Source: Cryobacterium sp. PH29-G1
GTDB taxonomy: Bacteria > Actinomycetota > Actinomycetes > Actinomycetales > Microbacteriaceae
Assembly: GCF_030063365.1 (NCBI RefSeq)
Contig: NZ_JASISY010000015.1
Location: forward strand, 35,669-99,668
Direction of reading: 5' to 3'
Length of the DNA: 64,000 nt
Shown here: positions 20,079-30,937 of the stretch, piece after piece
Layout: every line of letters starts with the position of its first letter
How positions within the stretch are numbered: the first letter of the stretch is position 1
Program-made: the position numbers and the translations under genes
Notes under the pieces: model-generated
What the model was told of the DNA's origin: nothing
Seen by the model: only the letters and a program-made list of their open reading frames with translations
Database searches by the model: none

Positions 20079-21074
20079 GTGACACAGATGCGCGCCGACA
20101 CCCGAACGGATGCTTCCGCCGCGCCCGCCGCATCCGCTGTGCCGGTCTGGCTCGCTCTCGTCTTCTCGGTGCTGATCGGTGCGCTCTATGCCGTTCAATC
20201 CCGGGTGAACGGCGAACTCGGGCACCAAATCGGCGATGGGTTCACCGCCGCCGTCATCTCCTTCGGCTCCGGCCTGGTCATCCTCGGCCTCGGTCTCGTG
20301 GCCTTTCGTCGCGGTCGCCGCGGCCTGCAACTCGTTGCGCGCGCCGTCAACGCGAAGAACCTGTCGTGGTGGCACCTGTTCGGCGGGGTCGCCGGAGCCC
20401 TGTTCGTGCTGTCGCAGGGCCTCGTCGCCGCGCCGCTCGGCCTCGCCCTGTTCACCGTCGCCGTCGTGGCCGGCCAGACCGTGAGCGGCGTGCTGATGGA
20501 CCGCTTCGGCATCGGTCCGGGCGGCCGCCGCCCGTTGCACACGTCAAAAATCATCGGCGCGCTGCTGGCCCTGGTGGCCGTTGGTTTCACGGTGAGCACT
20601 GAACTGCACGGCAGCGACGCGCTCTGGTTGCTCGCGCTTCCGTTGCTGGCCGGAATCGGCCAAGGCTGGCAGCAGGCCGTCAACGGCCAGGTGCGGGTCA
20701 CCGCACAGAGTGCGCTCACGGCGACTTTTCTGAACTTTCTCACCGGCACCGCCGCCCTCGTGCTCGCCGCGATCGTGCACGGGCTTCTGGCCGGTTTCGC
20801 GCTGGACCTGCCGAGCAATCCGTGGCTCTACACCGGCGGGCTGATCGGCTGCATCTTCATCGCCGGGGCCGCGCTCGTCGTGCGCACGACCGGGGTGCTC
20901 ATGCTCGGCCTGAGCATCGTGGCCGGCCAGCTGATCTGTGCCCTGGTGCTGGACGTGCTCGTGCCCTCGGCGGGGCATCCGCTCGGCATGACGACCGTGG
21001 CCGGCACCGCCCTGGCCCTCGCGGCCGTCGTTATCGCCGCGGTGCGCTGGCGCCGTCCAGGCCACGCCCGCTGA
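20079..21074 (+). CDS. DMT-superfamily transporter, YdcZ/DUF606 type
   Basis: This 331-residue membrane protein has about ten hydrophobic helices in two homologous halves, each opening with a conserved segment (ALYAVQSRVNGELGH in the first, GIGQGWQQAVNGQVRV in the second), as in fused YdcZ proteins. It is probably an inner-membrane exporter or importer of unknown small molecules. The GTG at 20079 fits a leaderless start; ATG 20088 is the alternative. An in-frame upstream extension to 19788 is rejected because it only translates repeats 3 and 4. Confidence 0.8.
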   Translation: MTQMRADTRTDASAAPAASAVPVWLALVFSVLIGALYAVQSRVNGELGHQIGDGFTAAVISFGSGLVILGLGLVAFRRGRRGLQLVARAVNAKNLSWWHLFGGVAGALFVLSQGLVAAPLGLALFTVAVVAGQTVSGVLMDRFGIGPGGRRPLHTSKIIGALLALVAVGFTVSTELHGSDALWLLALPLLAGIGQGWQQAVNGQVRVTAQSALTATFLNFLTGTAALVLAAIVHGLLAGFALDLPSNPWLYTGGLIGCIFIAGAALVVRTTGVLMLGLSIVAGQLICALVLDVLVPSAGHPLGMTTVAGTALALAAVVIAAVRWRRPGHAR

Positions 21075-21108
21075 CCGTCGGCGGCTCGTCGACTCGAGTC
21101 GAAGCCGG

Positions 21109-21759
21109 CTAGAGCGCCGTCACAAACTCCTCGGGGTCGATCGACAGCCGCACGCCCGGCTTTGCATCCTCCGGAACACCACCGACATACAGCCAGCCGA
21201 GCAGCTCTTCGGTGTCGGCCAGGTCATGCAGGGTGCGCACCGCATCGCTCCGCACGAGCGGGCCGGTGCGCCACATCGCGCCCCAGCCGGCGTCGTCGAG
21301 CAGCAGGGTGAGCAGGTGCGCGACACCCGCCGCCGTGGCGTCCTGCTCCCAATCGGCCACCTTGAAGCTCACTCGACGCGCCGCGACGAGGGCAATCAGC
21401 AGCGGGGCACGCAACGGCTTGCCCGCGAGCTTGGTGGCCTCGTCGCCGACACAAGCGGATGCCGCCACAAACGCCGCCCCCAACTGCTCCCGGGCCGCGC
21501 CGCGCAGTTCGAGCAGCCGCCAGGGCCGCAATGCACCGTGATCGGCCACTCGCGCCGCGGCGGCCACGAGGGGAAGTAGTTCGGCGCGGGTGGGCGCGAC
21601 CATGGTCACCTTGGAGTAGCTGCGCCGCTGCTGCACTGCCGCCAGAACCGGGCTGGGCGCGGTGGTCGAGCTGGGTGCGACCACATCGTGGCCCGCCGGT
21701 GCGGACGCGACAAGCTCGACCGACGGATCTGGCGCGACCAGCGGGCGTGACTCGACCAT
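21109..21759 (-). CDS. Nitroreductase-family protein
   Basis: This 216-residue flavin-dependent oxidoreductase-like protein has the FMN-contact motif QQRRSYSKV near residue 43, NADPH/FMN region DHGALRPWRLLEL and C-terminal LLDDAGWGAMWRTG. It probably reduces nitro or quinone compounds with NAD(P)H; the substrate is unknown. Its ATG directly follows the msrB TAG with no spacer, so the two form a redox operon. The 40 N-terminal residues before the motif look unstructured. Confidence 0.8.
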   Translation of the reverse strand: MVESRPLVAPDPSVELVASAPAGHDVVAPSSTTAPSPVLAAVQQRRSYSKVTMVAPTRAELLPLVAAAARVADHGALRPWRLLELRGAAREQLGAAFVAASACVGDEATKLAGKPLRAPLLIALVAARRVSFKVADWEQDATAAGVAHLLTLLLDDAGWGAMWRTGPLVRSDAVRTLHDLADTEELLGWLYVGGVPEDAKPGVRLSIDPEEFVTAL

Positions 21760-22161
21760 CTACTCGGCGGGCGTGAAGTTGAGCGAGATGGAGTTCATGC
21801 AGTACCGGTCCCCGGTCGGGGTTCCGAACCCGTCGGGAAAAACGTGCCCGAGGTGCGAGCCACAGTTCGCGCAGCGCACCTCGGTGCGCACGCTGCCGAG
21901 CGAGCGGTCTTCGAGCAGCTCGACCGCTTCGGGCCGTACCGACTCGTAGAAACTGGGCCAGCCGCAGCCGGAATCAAACTTGGTTCCACTCTGAAATAGC
22001 TCCGCGTTGCAGGCGCCACAGGTGTAAACGCCGGCCCGACCCTCATCGAGCAACTCGCCGGTTCCTGGGCGTTCGGTGCCGGCCTCGCGCAGCACCGCGA
22101 ATTTCTCGGGGCCGAGCTCGGAGCGCCACTCGCTGCTTGACTTGTTGATTGCATAGTCCAT
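21760..22161 (-). CDS. msrB: Peptide-methionine (R)-S-oxide reductase
   Basis: This 133-residue enzyme repairs oxidised methionine (R-sulfoxide) in proteins. It has the zinc-binding pairs CGAC and CANC, the SGCGWPSF motif, HLGHVF and the catalytic Cys in DRYCMNSISLNF. It is the normal length for free-standing MsrB and the first gene of the two-gene operon with the nitroreductase. Confidence 0.95.
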   Translation of the reverse strand: MDYAINKSSSEWRSELGPEKFAVLREAGTERPGTGELLDEGRAGVYTCGACNAELFQSGTKFDSGCGWPSFYESVRPEAVELLEDRSLGSVRTEVRCANCGSHLGHVFPDGFGTPTGDRYCMNSISLNFTPAE

Positions 22162-22390
22162 GGTGGATATCCCTTCGTTCCGGCCGTCCGGGTCACCGAA
22201 CAGCGTCTACCCAGCCTAAACTCGCCCGCCCACACGTGCATTCCGCACCCGAGGGTTTCGCAGCGTTTACACGGCACGCGCGAGTCGGCCACTGCGCCGA
22301 CGCCGGGCGTGCCGGGGCAACATACAGCCGCCCACAAATAGGATTGGCCCAACGGAGTAGCCGTTGCAACTGTCTCGGGGGAGAAACATT

Positions 22391-22687
22391 ATGAGCGAGG
22401 AACTACCAAACACGACGCCACCCGCCGAGGTTCCGGCGCAGCTGAGTGAGCGTGATGAAGCCGTGCTCTCCTTCGAACGACAGTGGTGGCGGCACGTTGG
22501 CGCCAAGGAGGAGGCCATTCGCGACACCTTCGGCCTGTCCGCTGCCCGGTACTATCAATTGTTGGGAGCTCTGGTCGATTCACCGCTGGCGCTGGCTTTT
22601 GACCCCATGCTCGTGAAACGGTTGCAGCGGATGCGTTCCGCCCGTGCCGAGGCGCGCGCGACTCGTTCGCTGCTCAACCACGACTAG
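22391..22687 (+). CDS. DUF3263 protein (small actinobacterial DNA-binding-like protein)
   Basis: This 98-residue protein matches DUF3263 with LSERDEAVLSFERQWW, a helix-turn-helix-like segment GLSAARYYQLLGALVD and a basic tail. ATG 22391 is preferred over an in-frame ATG at 22364 because GGGGGAG lies just upstream. DUF3263 genes usually precede a LytR C-terminal-domain gene, as here, and the pair may be a cell-envelope operon. The function is unknown. Confidence 0.82.
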   Translation: MSEELPNTTPPAEVPAQLSERDEAVLSFERQWWRHVGAKEEAIRDTFGLSAARYYQLLGALVDSPLALAFDPMLVKRLQRMRSARAEARATRSLLNHD

Positions 22688-22767
22688 CCCGAACCGTTTT
22701 CCGCCAGCACACCGACCACGGCCGCAACTCGATTCGGCCCGGCCGACCAACCAAGGATCCAACCAAC

Positions 22768-23331
22768 ATGGCGCGAAAATTTGCGAAAGACCGTTTCGAT
22801 ACTCACGCCCACGCTCTGGACCGCGTCGGTGCGCACCGGGCACCGGGTAAGAAAGGTCGCCACTGGGTCGCGTTCTGGTGGGCGCTTGGCGCCACGGTGC
22901 TGCTGATCGTCGTGGGCGTCATCGGAATTTTCGCCATCAACAATCGGCTCGACTTTTCCAACATTCCCGGTCTCGCCTCGGCCAGTGCCACGCCAACGCC
23001 CACCGAGACCGTCATTCCCACCGCCGAACCCACCGTTGACCCGGCGCTGTCGGTCAGCGTGCTGAACGGCTCGGAGAACAACGGTGTGGCAGCATCCGTC
23101 AGTGACACCCTCACGGCCGCCGGCTGGGACGTCGTTGACACCGGAAACGCGAGTGTCAATACGGAACCGACCACCGTGATCTACTACGCCGAGGCGACCA
23201 CGGAAGGCGCCGCGCGGGGCCTCGCCGCCTCGCTGCCGGGATCGAAGATCGTCATCTCCACCAATTTTGTCGATTCGGGAGCCGACCTGACCGTGGTCGT
23301 TGGCAACGACTACGTCGCACCAGCGGGCTGA
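22768..23331 (+). CDS. Membrane protein with LytR C-terminal domain
   Basis: This 187-residue protein has a basic cytoplasmic N-terminus (1-33), one membrane helix (about 34-56), a Thr/Pro-rich linker and a LytR_C domain (about 90-185, with SVSVLNGSENNGVAASVSD). The domain occurs in envelope proteins of actinobacteria, either fused to LCP ligases or free. It is the second gene after DUF3263 and probably cell-wall associated. Confidence 0.85.
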   Translation: MARKFAKDRFDTHAHALDRVGAHRAPGKKGRHWVAFWWALGATVLLIVVGVIGIFAINNRLDFSNIPGLASASATPTPTETVIPTAEPTVDPALSVSVLNGSENNGVAASVSDTLTAAGWDVVDTGNASVNTEPTTVIYYAEATTEGAARGLAASLPGSKIVISTNFVDSGADLTVVVGNDYVAPAG

Positions 23332-23618
23332 CGACGCGGGCTAGAACACTCCGCGACTTAGTGGGCATTGTTCCATTCGTCAAGCCCTTTCCTTTCGCTG
23401 TGGCTTCAGTAATATCTGGTCTTGGTCACACATTTTGTTCGGGCAATACCCGCCCGGATCAGGAACGCTCGCCCAAGGTAACTTGCACTATCAGGTAACT
23501 TGCAACAGACGACTTGCTCTCGGGGATTTGCTGCTCGCACAGAATGTACGCAGTCTCTGCGGCAGGGCCCGGAACAGCCAATGGGCCGTTGCCGTCGAAA
23601 TTGAGCAAGGAGTAACAC
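23332..23618 (+). other. Long leader of the cold-shock gene
   Basis: These 287 bases hold no credible gene. AGGTAACTTGCA is repeated at 23477-23488 and 23494-23505. AAGGAG sits 8-9 bases before the csp ATG. Long structured 5' leaders are common on cold-shock mRNAs; no known riboswitch fold was recognised. Confidence 0.4.
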
Positions 23619-23822
23619 ATGGCGAACGGAACCGTAAAGTGGTTCAACGCTGAAAAGGGTTTCGGCTTCATCACTGTCGATGGGGGAGGCCAAGACGTTT
23701 TCGTCCACTACTCGGCCATTGACATGACCGGTTACAAGGTTCTCGAAGAAGGCCAGCAGGTTGTCTTCGAGGTCGGTGCCGGAGCGAAAGGCCCCCAGGC
23801 CGAGTCGGTTCGACCCGCCTGA
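23619..23822 (+). CDS. cspA: Cold-shock protein
   Basis: This 67-residue single cold-shock domain has RNP1 KGFGFITV and RNP2 VFVHYS, with W8 and aromatic residues for single-stranded nucleic-acid binding. It is the usual CspA length and acts as an RNA chaperone. The long leader, strong Shine-Dalgarno and downstream terminator mark an independent, highly expressed transcript. Confidence 0.95.
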   Translation: MANGTVKWFNAEKGFGFITVDGGGQDVFVHYSAIDMTGYKVLEEGQQVVFEVGAGAKGPQAESVRPA

Positions 23823-23853
23823 CCCACCCCACATTCGGGGTCGGTCCCCCACC

Positions 23854-23883
23854 TAACGCCGCCCGCTGCAACGGGCGGCGTTA
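23854..23883 (+). terminator. Terminator hairpin after the cold-shock gene
   Basis: A perfect 12-bp stem TAACGCCGCCCG/CGGGCGGCGTTA with a 6-base loop lies 31 bases after the csp stop and only 10 bases before the next GTG start. Confidence 0.88.
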
Positions 23884-23893
23884 GTGTTTACCG

Positions 23894-24949
23894 GTGATCA
23901 AGAAAAAAACAGCCAGCACCGCTCGACCCGTCAAGAGTGCTGCACTGCTCGCCTTGGTCGTACCGGCACTGCTGCTGAGCGCGTGTTCCGGCAGTACTCC
24001 CGGGCCCTCCGCCTCGCCCAGCGGAACCGCCTGGAACTCGGACTATGTCGACCCTGCCGCCACCCAGATCGCACCGCTGACCGGGATGACCGTCGCTGGG
24101 GACTCGGCGGCCAGCCCGTCGCTGGCGGCCAAGATCGACAATCATATTGCCGCCCGTCCGCAGATCGGGATCGATCGCACCGACCTGGTCTTTGAAGAGC
24201 TGGTTGAGGGTGGAATCACGCGGTATGTCGCGGTGTGGCAGTCCGACATTCCCGACCAGGTCGGGCCGGTGCGGTCTATCCGCCCGATGGATCCCGACAT
24301 CATTGCCCCGTTCGGCGGCCTCGTCGCCTTCTCCGGGGGGCAGCAGCGCTTCGTTGATGCCATGAACGCCACCGGGCAGGTCAGCGCCATCTTCGACTAC
24401 GATACGACCGGCTTGTTTTCCCGGTCCAGCGCCACCGCGGCCCCGCACAACGTGATTCTCGCGGCAACGGAATTCGTCAACCGCAACGCGTCCGTCGCCC
24501 CACCCACACAGCAGTATGCCTATGCGGCTACGCCCGCCGGGGCATCCGCTGCGGTCGATGGTGCCCCGATATCGGTGATCAACAACCGGTTCTCCACCTC
24601 GAGTGTTCGCAGCTGGACCTGGAACGCCGAGTCCGGCACCTATCTGCGCGCCCAGGACGGCGCTCCCGACCTGACGGCTGAGGGCACCCAGTTGGCTGCG
24701 ACCAACGTTGCCGTGATGCGGGTGAACGTCACGGTTGACCAAAGCATCCCCAAAACCGAGCTCATCGCCTCGGGTGACGCAACGGTTTCCAGCGGAGGTA
24801 AGACTCTTCCGGCCACCTGGAGCAAGGAGTCGCAGACGGCGCCGATCCGCCTCGTCGACGCCAACGGAGTGACAATTCGGCTGGCACCGGGCAATACCTG
24901 GTTTCAGTTCGTGCCCAATGGCACCGGCGCAACCGATCTCGTTCCCTGA
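23894..24949 (+). CDS. DUF3048 lipoprotein
   Basis: This 351-residue exported lipoprotein has a basic signal start and the lipobox LLLSACSG, followed by a DUF3048 domain with GPVRSIRPMD. A YerB-like N-terminal part and a beta-rich C-terminal part are visible. The function is unknown; it is common in Gram-positives. The GTG start sits right after the csp terminator with no clear Shine-Dalgarno, so its transcript may begin within or after that hairpin. Confidence 0.82.
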   Translation: MIKKKTASTARPVKSAALLALVVPALLLSACSGSTPGPSASPSGTAWNSDYVDPAATQIAPLTGMTVAGDSAASPSLAAKIDNHIAARPQIGIDRTDLVFEELVEGGITRYVAVWQSDIPDQVGPVRSIRPMDPDIIAPFGGLVAFSGGQQRFVDAMNATGQVSAIFDYDTTGLFSRSSATAAPHNVILAATEFVNRNASVAPPTQQYAYAATPAGASAAVDGAPISVINNRFSTSSVRSWTWNAESGTYLRAQDGAPDLTAEGTQLAATNVAVMRVNVTVDQSIPKTELIASGDATVSSGGKTLPATWSKESQTAPIRLVDANGVTIRLAPGNTWFQFVPNGTGATDLVP

Positions 24950-24987
24950 CTGTCGGCAGAGAGCCGCCGATCAGCCCCGACGCTCGC

Positions 24988-25014
24988 TTGCACTCTCGAC
25001 CCCAGAGTGCCAGA
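24988..25014 (+). promoter_or_regulatory. Degenerate CIRCE element (HrcA operator)
   Basis: CTTGCACTC, 9 bases, GAGTGCCAG: both arms keep GCACTC/GAGTGC of the CIRCE consensus but the outer bases are degenerate. It lies just upstream of the perfect copy. Confidence 0.75.
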
Positions 25015-25020
25015 ATCGTT

Positions 25021-25047
25021 TTAGCACTCTCGTCACCTGAGTGCTAA
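25021..25047 (+). promoter_or_regulatory. CIRCE element (HrcA operator)
   Basis: TTAGCACTC, 9 bases, GAGTGCTAA is an exact match to the CIRCE consensus, 46 bases before the groEL ATG. HrcA binds it and represses the gene until heat shock. Confidence 0.97.
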
Positions 25048-26721
<1,674 letters not shown>

Positions 26722-26748
26722 GTCCCCGCCAGCTAGCACCTGCACCAC

Positions 26749-26785
26749 AAAGTGGGCGTCTCCCTCGGGAGGCGCCCACTTTTTT
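26749..26785 (+). terminator. Terminator after groEL
   Basis: A 15-bp stem with one mismatch (AAGTGGGCG...CGCCCACTT) and a T-run of six. Confidence 0.92.
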
Positions 26786-26874
26786 GTGTCCCACCACCGA
26801 CGGTGAGTTGCGCGCCATTTTTTCGCGCGCACATCGGGTCGAACCTGTGCTGGCGTCAGCGAAGCGGATGCCGG

Positions 26875-27165
26875 TCAGCGGGCGAAGAGGCGGGTGTTGG
26901 CCTGCTCGGTCTCCGCGTACTGCTGCCCGGCCATGGTGAGGGCCTGGTTGAGCACGGTGAGGCTCTCCTCCAGCTGCTGGTGCATGCCGCGCCACTCCGC
27001 GAACGCCCCCTGAAAGGCGGCCGAGGCCTGACCGGTCCAGAACCCTTCGAGGCTGGTTAACTGGGCGTTGAGGTCGCCGACATCCGCCTGCACCCGCGCA
27101 ATCGTGCCGCGGGCGGTGCTGGCGGTGCTCTGCACCGCGTCGCTGTCGACCTGGAAGCTCGTCAT
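26875..27165 (-). CDS. WXG100-family (ESAT-6-like) protein
   Basis: This 96-residue all-helical protein has the WXG turn in EGFWTGQASAAF at about residue 42-46 and the C-terminal YxxxE-type signal (Y-A-E-T-E) used for type VII secretion. It is expected to form a helical hairpin dimer and be exported. No Esx ATPase is nearby. It stands alone between groEL and the two-component system. Confidence 0.88.
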   Translation of the reverse strand: MTSFQVDSDAVQSTASTARGTIARVQADVGDLNAQLTSLEGFWTGQASAAFQGAFAEWRGMHQQLEESLTVLNQALTMAGQQYAETEQANTRLFAR

Positions 27166-27365
27166 GGTGTGCCTTTCTGCTACGTAACAGTGTGGTTGGT
27201 GACTGTGAGCGTAGAAGGCGGGGGGTCGGCATCCACCGGTTGGGCGCGCATCTGTGAGCGGATGCGGCTCACCCCCGCCGGTGCAGGACCGGCGAGCAAC
27301 CCCGCAGCCCCGAGGTAACTCAGCGGCAGCCGTGCGGCGCTCGGCCAGGGCCTCGGGCAGCCGCC

Positions 27366-29102
27366 TTACGGGATGATGGGCTGCGCGTGCTGCGGCGCGC
27401 TGGGCGTTCCGGCGAGGGGGAGCGAGACGCGGAACGTGGCGCCGCCGCCCGGCGTCTCGACGACATCGACTGTGCCGTTGTGGCTGGCCACGATCGCCGC
27501 GACGATGGCCAGCCCGAGGCCGCTACCACCGGTTTCTCGGGCGCGAGACGAGTCGGCCCGCCAGAAGCGTTGAAAGATCTTCTCGCGAATCTGCGGCGGG
27601 ATGCCTTCGCCGTGGTCGACCACGGCGATGGATGCTCGTTGCGTGCGCGGGTCGACCATGACTTCGAGCTCGATCGGGCTCTCCGGTCCGGTGAAACGCA
27701 TCGCGTTGCCCATTAGGTTGGTGATGACCTGACGAATCTTGTTCTCCTCGGCCATGACGACCGGGGGCAGTTGTGGCTCGACCGGCAGCACGGTCAGCTC
27801 GCTGTCGGGCAGTACGGCCGTTCCGCGGCGGGGCTTGCGGGTGCGCAACCGGGCCAGAGTCGCTCCAGCGAAGGCAATGGCGCCGGTGGGTGTGCCCGTG
27901 CCCGACGGCCGAGTGATGGCGCCGGTCGTGACGTCGGCCGCGCCCGTCTCGAGCGGCAGGATTTCTCCGGTGTCGCCGTCGAGTGGCGCGTCGTGCTCGA
28001 GATCGGCATCGAGCGGCCCGAAGAGTGGCGGGGGAGTGAGCACGGTGACCTTGCGGCCCGGGGAACTTGCCATGGCGTCGAGGGCGGCATCCCGGGCCAG
28101 GGGAACGAGGTCGACCGGTGTGAGGGCCAGCGGCTTGGTCTCGTCGAGACGGGCGAGTTCGAGCAGGTCTTCGACCAGCCCGCCCATGCGAATCGCCTCT
28201 TTCTCGATGCGTTCCATGGCCTGGGCGACATCTTCCGGTGTTTGCAGCGCGCCCATGCGGTAGAGCTCGGCGTAGCCGCGCACCGAGACGAGCGGGGTGC
28301 GCAGCTCATGGCTGGCATCGCCGACGAAGCGACGCATCTGGTCGATTGTGCGTGCCCGGTCTTTGAACGCCCGGTCGATGCGGCTGAGCATGATGTTGAG
28401 CGACCGATTGAGGCGGCCGACCTCGGTGTTCGGGGTCGCGCCGCCGAGCCGCTGGCTGAAATCGCCGTCGGCGATCGCGGCGGCGGTCTGCTCGGCCTCG
28501 CGCAGCGGAACGAAGGTGGTCGTGACGAGCACCCGGGTGAGCATGGCCCCGATCAGTACGACGCCGGCTCCGAAGCCCAGAAAGATCGTGAGGTAGGTGG
28601 CCATGGTGTTCTCGGTCGGCCGCAATGAGACCGCCATCACGAGCGTGCCGTAGGTGCCGGTCGGGGTGATCACGACGGGAACCATGATGGCGTGAAACTC
28701 GGTGTCGTGGGCCGCATTCCACAGGATCTGGGTCTGTCCGTCGAGCTGCGAGACCCGCTTCAGGTCGAGCGGCATTCCCACCACTGGCAGGTCCGCATTG
28801 TCGCGTTCCTGCCAGGTGCGGGTGATCAGCGCGCCGTCCTGGTCGTACAGGGCCACAAAGTAATCCGACGCGACGCCCTCGGTGTCACCCTGCGAGAACA
28901 CGCTCGACGAGTATCCGCTGAGCGCGGTTTGCATATCCACCTGCAGCTGTGTGTCCACCTGGGTCACCACATACTGCTTGAGCATGGCCATGGTGCCGAT
29001 GCCCGAAACGAGCAGGCCGAGCGTGAGCATCAGCACCGTGACACCGGTGATCTTGGAACGGAGGGAGATGCTGCTCCACCGTCTGGACAGGGATTCGTGC
29101 AT
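27366..29102 (-). CDS. Membrane sensor histidine kinase
   Basis: This 578-residue kinase has two membrane helices (about 18-40 and 172-195) flanking an extracytoplasmic sensor, then HAMP (about 195-250). HisKA follows with the phospho-His in FVGDASHELRTPLVSVRGY. The ATPase domain has N-box NLMGNAMRF, G1 VDHGEGIPP and G2 GGSGLGLAIV. A long insertion (about 360-450, Pro/Thr/Gly-rich) separates HisKA from the N-box. It is encoded 48 bases after its regulator and both form a TcrY/MprB-like system. The stimulus is unknown. Confidence 0.92.
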   Translation of the reverse strand: MHESLSRRWSSISLRSKITGVTVLMLTLGLLVSGIGTMAMLKQYVVTQVDTQLQVDMQTALSGYSSSVFSQGDTEGVASDYFVALYDQDGALITRTWQERDNADLPVVGMPLDLKRVSQLDGQTQILWNAAHDTEFHAIMVPVVITPTGTYGTLVMAVSLRPTENTMATYLTIFLGFGAGVVLIGAMLTRVLVTTTFVPLREAEQTAAAIADGDFSQRLGGATPNTEVGRLNRSLNIMLSRIDRAFKDRARTIDQMRRFVGDASHELRTPLVSVRGYAELYRMGALQTPEDVAQAMERIEKEAIRMGGLVEDLLELARLDETKPLALTPVDLVPLARDAALDAMASSPGRKVTVLTPPPLFGPLDADLEHDAPLDGDTGEILPLETGAADVTTGAITRPSGTGTPTGAIAFAGATLARLRTRKPRRGTAVLPDSELTVLPVEPQLPPVVMAEENKIRQVITNLMGNAMRFTGPESPIELEVMVDPRTQRASIAVVDHGEGIPPQIREKIFQRFWRADSSRARETGGSGLGLAIVAAIVASHNGTVDVVETPGGGATFRVSLPLAGTPSAPQHAQPIIP

Positions 29103-29150
29103 AAGTGGCTTTAGTCTACGAAAGCTGTCTGTGTATACGGAGTGCTGTGA

Positions 29151-29843
29151 CTAGGCCTTGGCAGCCTTGAGCATGTAGCCGAAGCCACGCTTGGTCTGAA
29201 TCAGCGGCTCGCTCGAGTGCACATCAACCTTGCGGCGCAGGTACGAGATATAGCTCTCGACGATTCCCGCGTCACCGTTGAAGTCGTACTCCCAGACGTG
29301 GTCCAGAATCTGCGCCTTCGACAGCACCCGGTTGGGGTTGAGCATGAGGTAGCGCAGCAGCTTGAATTCCGTGGGGCTCAGCTCAATGGCTTCGGTGCCC
29401 ACGAGAACCTCGTGCGTGTCCTGATCCATGGTGAGCTCGCCGGCGCGGATCACGGCGTCTTCATCAGCGTGCATGGTGCGACGCAGGATGGCCTTGATGC
29501 GCGCCACGATCTCGTCGAGGCTGAACGGCTTGGTCACGTAGTCATCGCCGCCGACGGTGAGGCCGGTGATCTTGTCTTCGGTGTCGTCCTTGGCGGTGAG
29601 AAAGAGGATCGGTGCGGTGTACCCGGCCGAACGCAGGCGCTTGGTGACGCCGAAACCGTTCATGTCGGGGAGCATGACGTCGAGGATGATGAGATCGGGT
29701 TCCTCCTCGAGCACGGCAGAGATTGCCTGCGCACCGTTGCCAACGGCACGCACGGCGAAGCCGGCGAAACGGAGGCTGGTGGTGAGGAGGTCGCGGATAT
29801 TGGGTTCGTCATCGACGATAAGGATGCGGGGGCCGTCAGTCAT
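29151..29843 (-). CDS. OmpR-family response regulator
   Basis: This 230-residue regulator has a receiver with acidic pair D11/D12 in IVDDEPN, phospho-Asp in LIILDVMLPDMNGF, T in LFLTAKDD and K in YVTKPFSLDE, then a winged-helix domain ending TKRGFGYMLKAAKA. It is the first gene of the operon with the sensor kinase and resembles TcrA/MprA-type regulators of actinobacteria. Targets are unknown. Confidence 0.92.
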   Translation of the reverse strand: MTDGPRILIVDDEPNIRDLLTTSLRFAGFAVRAVGNGAQAISAVLEEEPDLIILDVMLPDMNGFGVTKRLRSAGYTAPILFLTAKDDTEDKITGLTVGGDDYVTKPFSLDEIVARIKAILRRTMHADEDAVIRAGELTMDQDTHEVLVGTEAIELSPTEFKLLRYLMLNPNRVLSKAQILDHVWEYDFNGDAGIVESYISYLRRKVDVHSSEPLIQTKRGFGYMLKAAKA

Positions 29844-29982
29844 GTCCCCAGTATCTGCGCGTTAGCTGGAGCTTTCCTGAGAGTGAACGGTGTGCGCAGC
29901 GATTGCGCGTCGACGCCCGGTGCGGCCGGATTACCGACATGATGGGAGGCAGCACTCGACTTGTTCCCCGGGGAGGACCGTT

Positions 29983-30894
29983 ATGACCCACACGAGATTC
30001 GGCTCCGGTATGACCCGGGCGTCTCCCGAGATGGATGCCCCGCGCCGGCTGATCGGCGGCCGCACCTTCGACTTCGACCGTGAGGTGGCCGTGATGGCCA
30101 TCATCAACCGCACGCCCGACTCGTTCTACGACCAGGGCGCAACGTTCGCGCTCGACGCATCCGTTGTGGCGGCACAGCAGGCGATCGCCGACGGCGCCGA
30201 CTGGATCGACATCGGCGGCGCCAAGTTCGCGCCCGGTCCGGCGGTGCCGATCGAGCAGGAGATTGACCGGGTGGTGCCGGTGGTTGAGGCGTTGCGCGGC
30301 GCGAATGTCGTCATCTCGGTGGACACCTTTCATCCGGCCGTGGCCGCAGCGAGCATCGCTGCGGGCGCTCACGTGATCAACGACACCACGGGGGTGCACG
30401 ACCCGGCCATGGCCGACGTGGTCGCCGACAGCGACGCCACCCTGGTGATCACGCACAGCCTGGCGGCGCCGCGAATGCCTTACCCGACACCGCAGTACAA
30501 CGACGTCGTCGCCGAGGTGAGCGAGTTTCTGCTGGCGAGAGTTGACCGTGCCGTCTCACACGGGGTGCCGCGGGAGCGCATCATCATCGACCCGGGGCAC
30601 GACCTCAACAAGACCACCCGACACTCGCTCGAACTGACCCGGCGGCTGGGCGAAATCACCGGGCTCGGCCTACCCACCCTCGTGGCCGTTTCGAACAAGG
30701 ACTTCGTGGGGGAGTCGCTCGGTCGGGAGCGCGGCGAACGGGTCGAGGGGTCGCTGGCCGCCGCGGTGTTCTGCATTCTGCAGGGCGCCCGCATCGTGCG
30801 CATGCACAACGTGCGCGCCGCCGTCGATGCCGTGCGCATGACCGAGGCCATCCTCGGGTTTCGCGAGCCGGCCTACGAGCGGCACAACCTCTAA
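29983..30894 (+). CDS. folP2: FolP2-type dihydropteroate-synthase homologue
   Basis: This 303-residue TIM-barrel protein aligns with actinobacterial FolP2. It has MAIINRTPDSFYDQGATF where true DHPS has NVTPDSFSDGG, DIGGAKFAPG, INDTTGVHDP and IDPGHDLNKT. In mycobacteria FolP2 does not replace FolP1 in folate synthesis, so catalysing dihydropteroate formation here is doubtful. ATG 29983 is chosen for GGGGAGGA upstream. A RibD-like reductase follows 43 bases later. Confidence 0.82.
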   Translation: MTHTRFGSGMTRASPEMDAPRRLIGGRTFDFDREVAVMAIINRTPDSFYDQGATFALDASVVAAQQAIADGADWIDIGGAKFAPGPAVPIEQEIDRVVPVVEALRGANVVISVDTFHPAVAAASIAAGAHVINDTTGVHDPAMADVVADSDATLVITHSLAAPRMPYPTPQYNDVVAEVSEFLLARVDRAVSHGVPRERIIIDPGHDLNKTTRHSLELTRRLGEITGLGLPTLVAVSNKDFVGESLGRERGERVEGSLAAAVFCILQGARIVRMHNVRAAVDAVRMTEAILGFREPAYERHNL

Positions 30895-30937
30895 GCCGCA
30901 TCAATCCAGGCACCACAACGACTAGCGGAGGCTGCCC

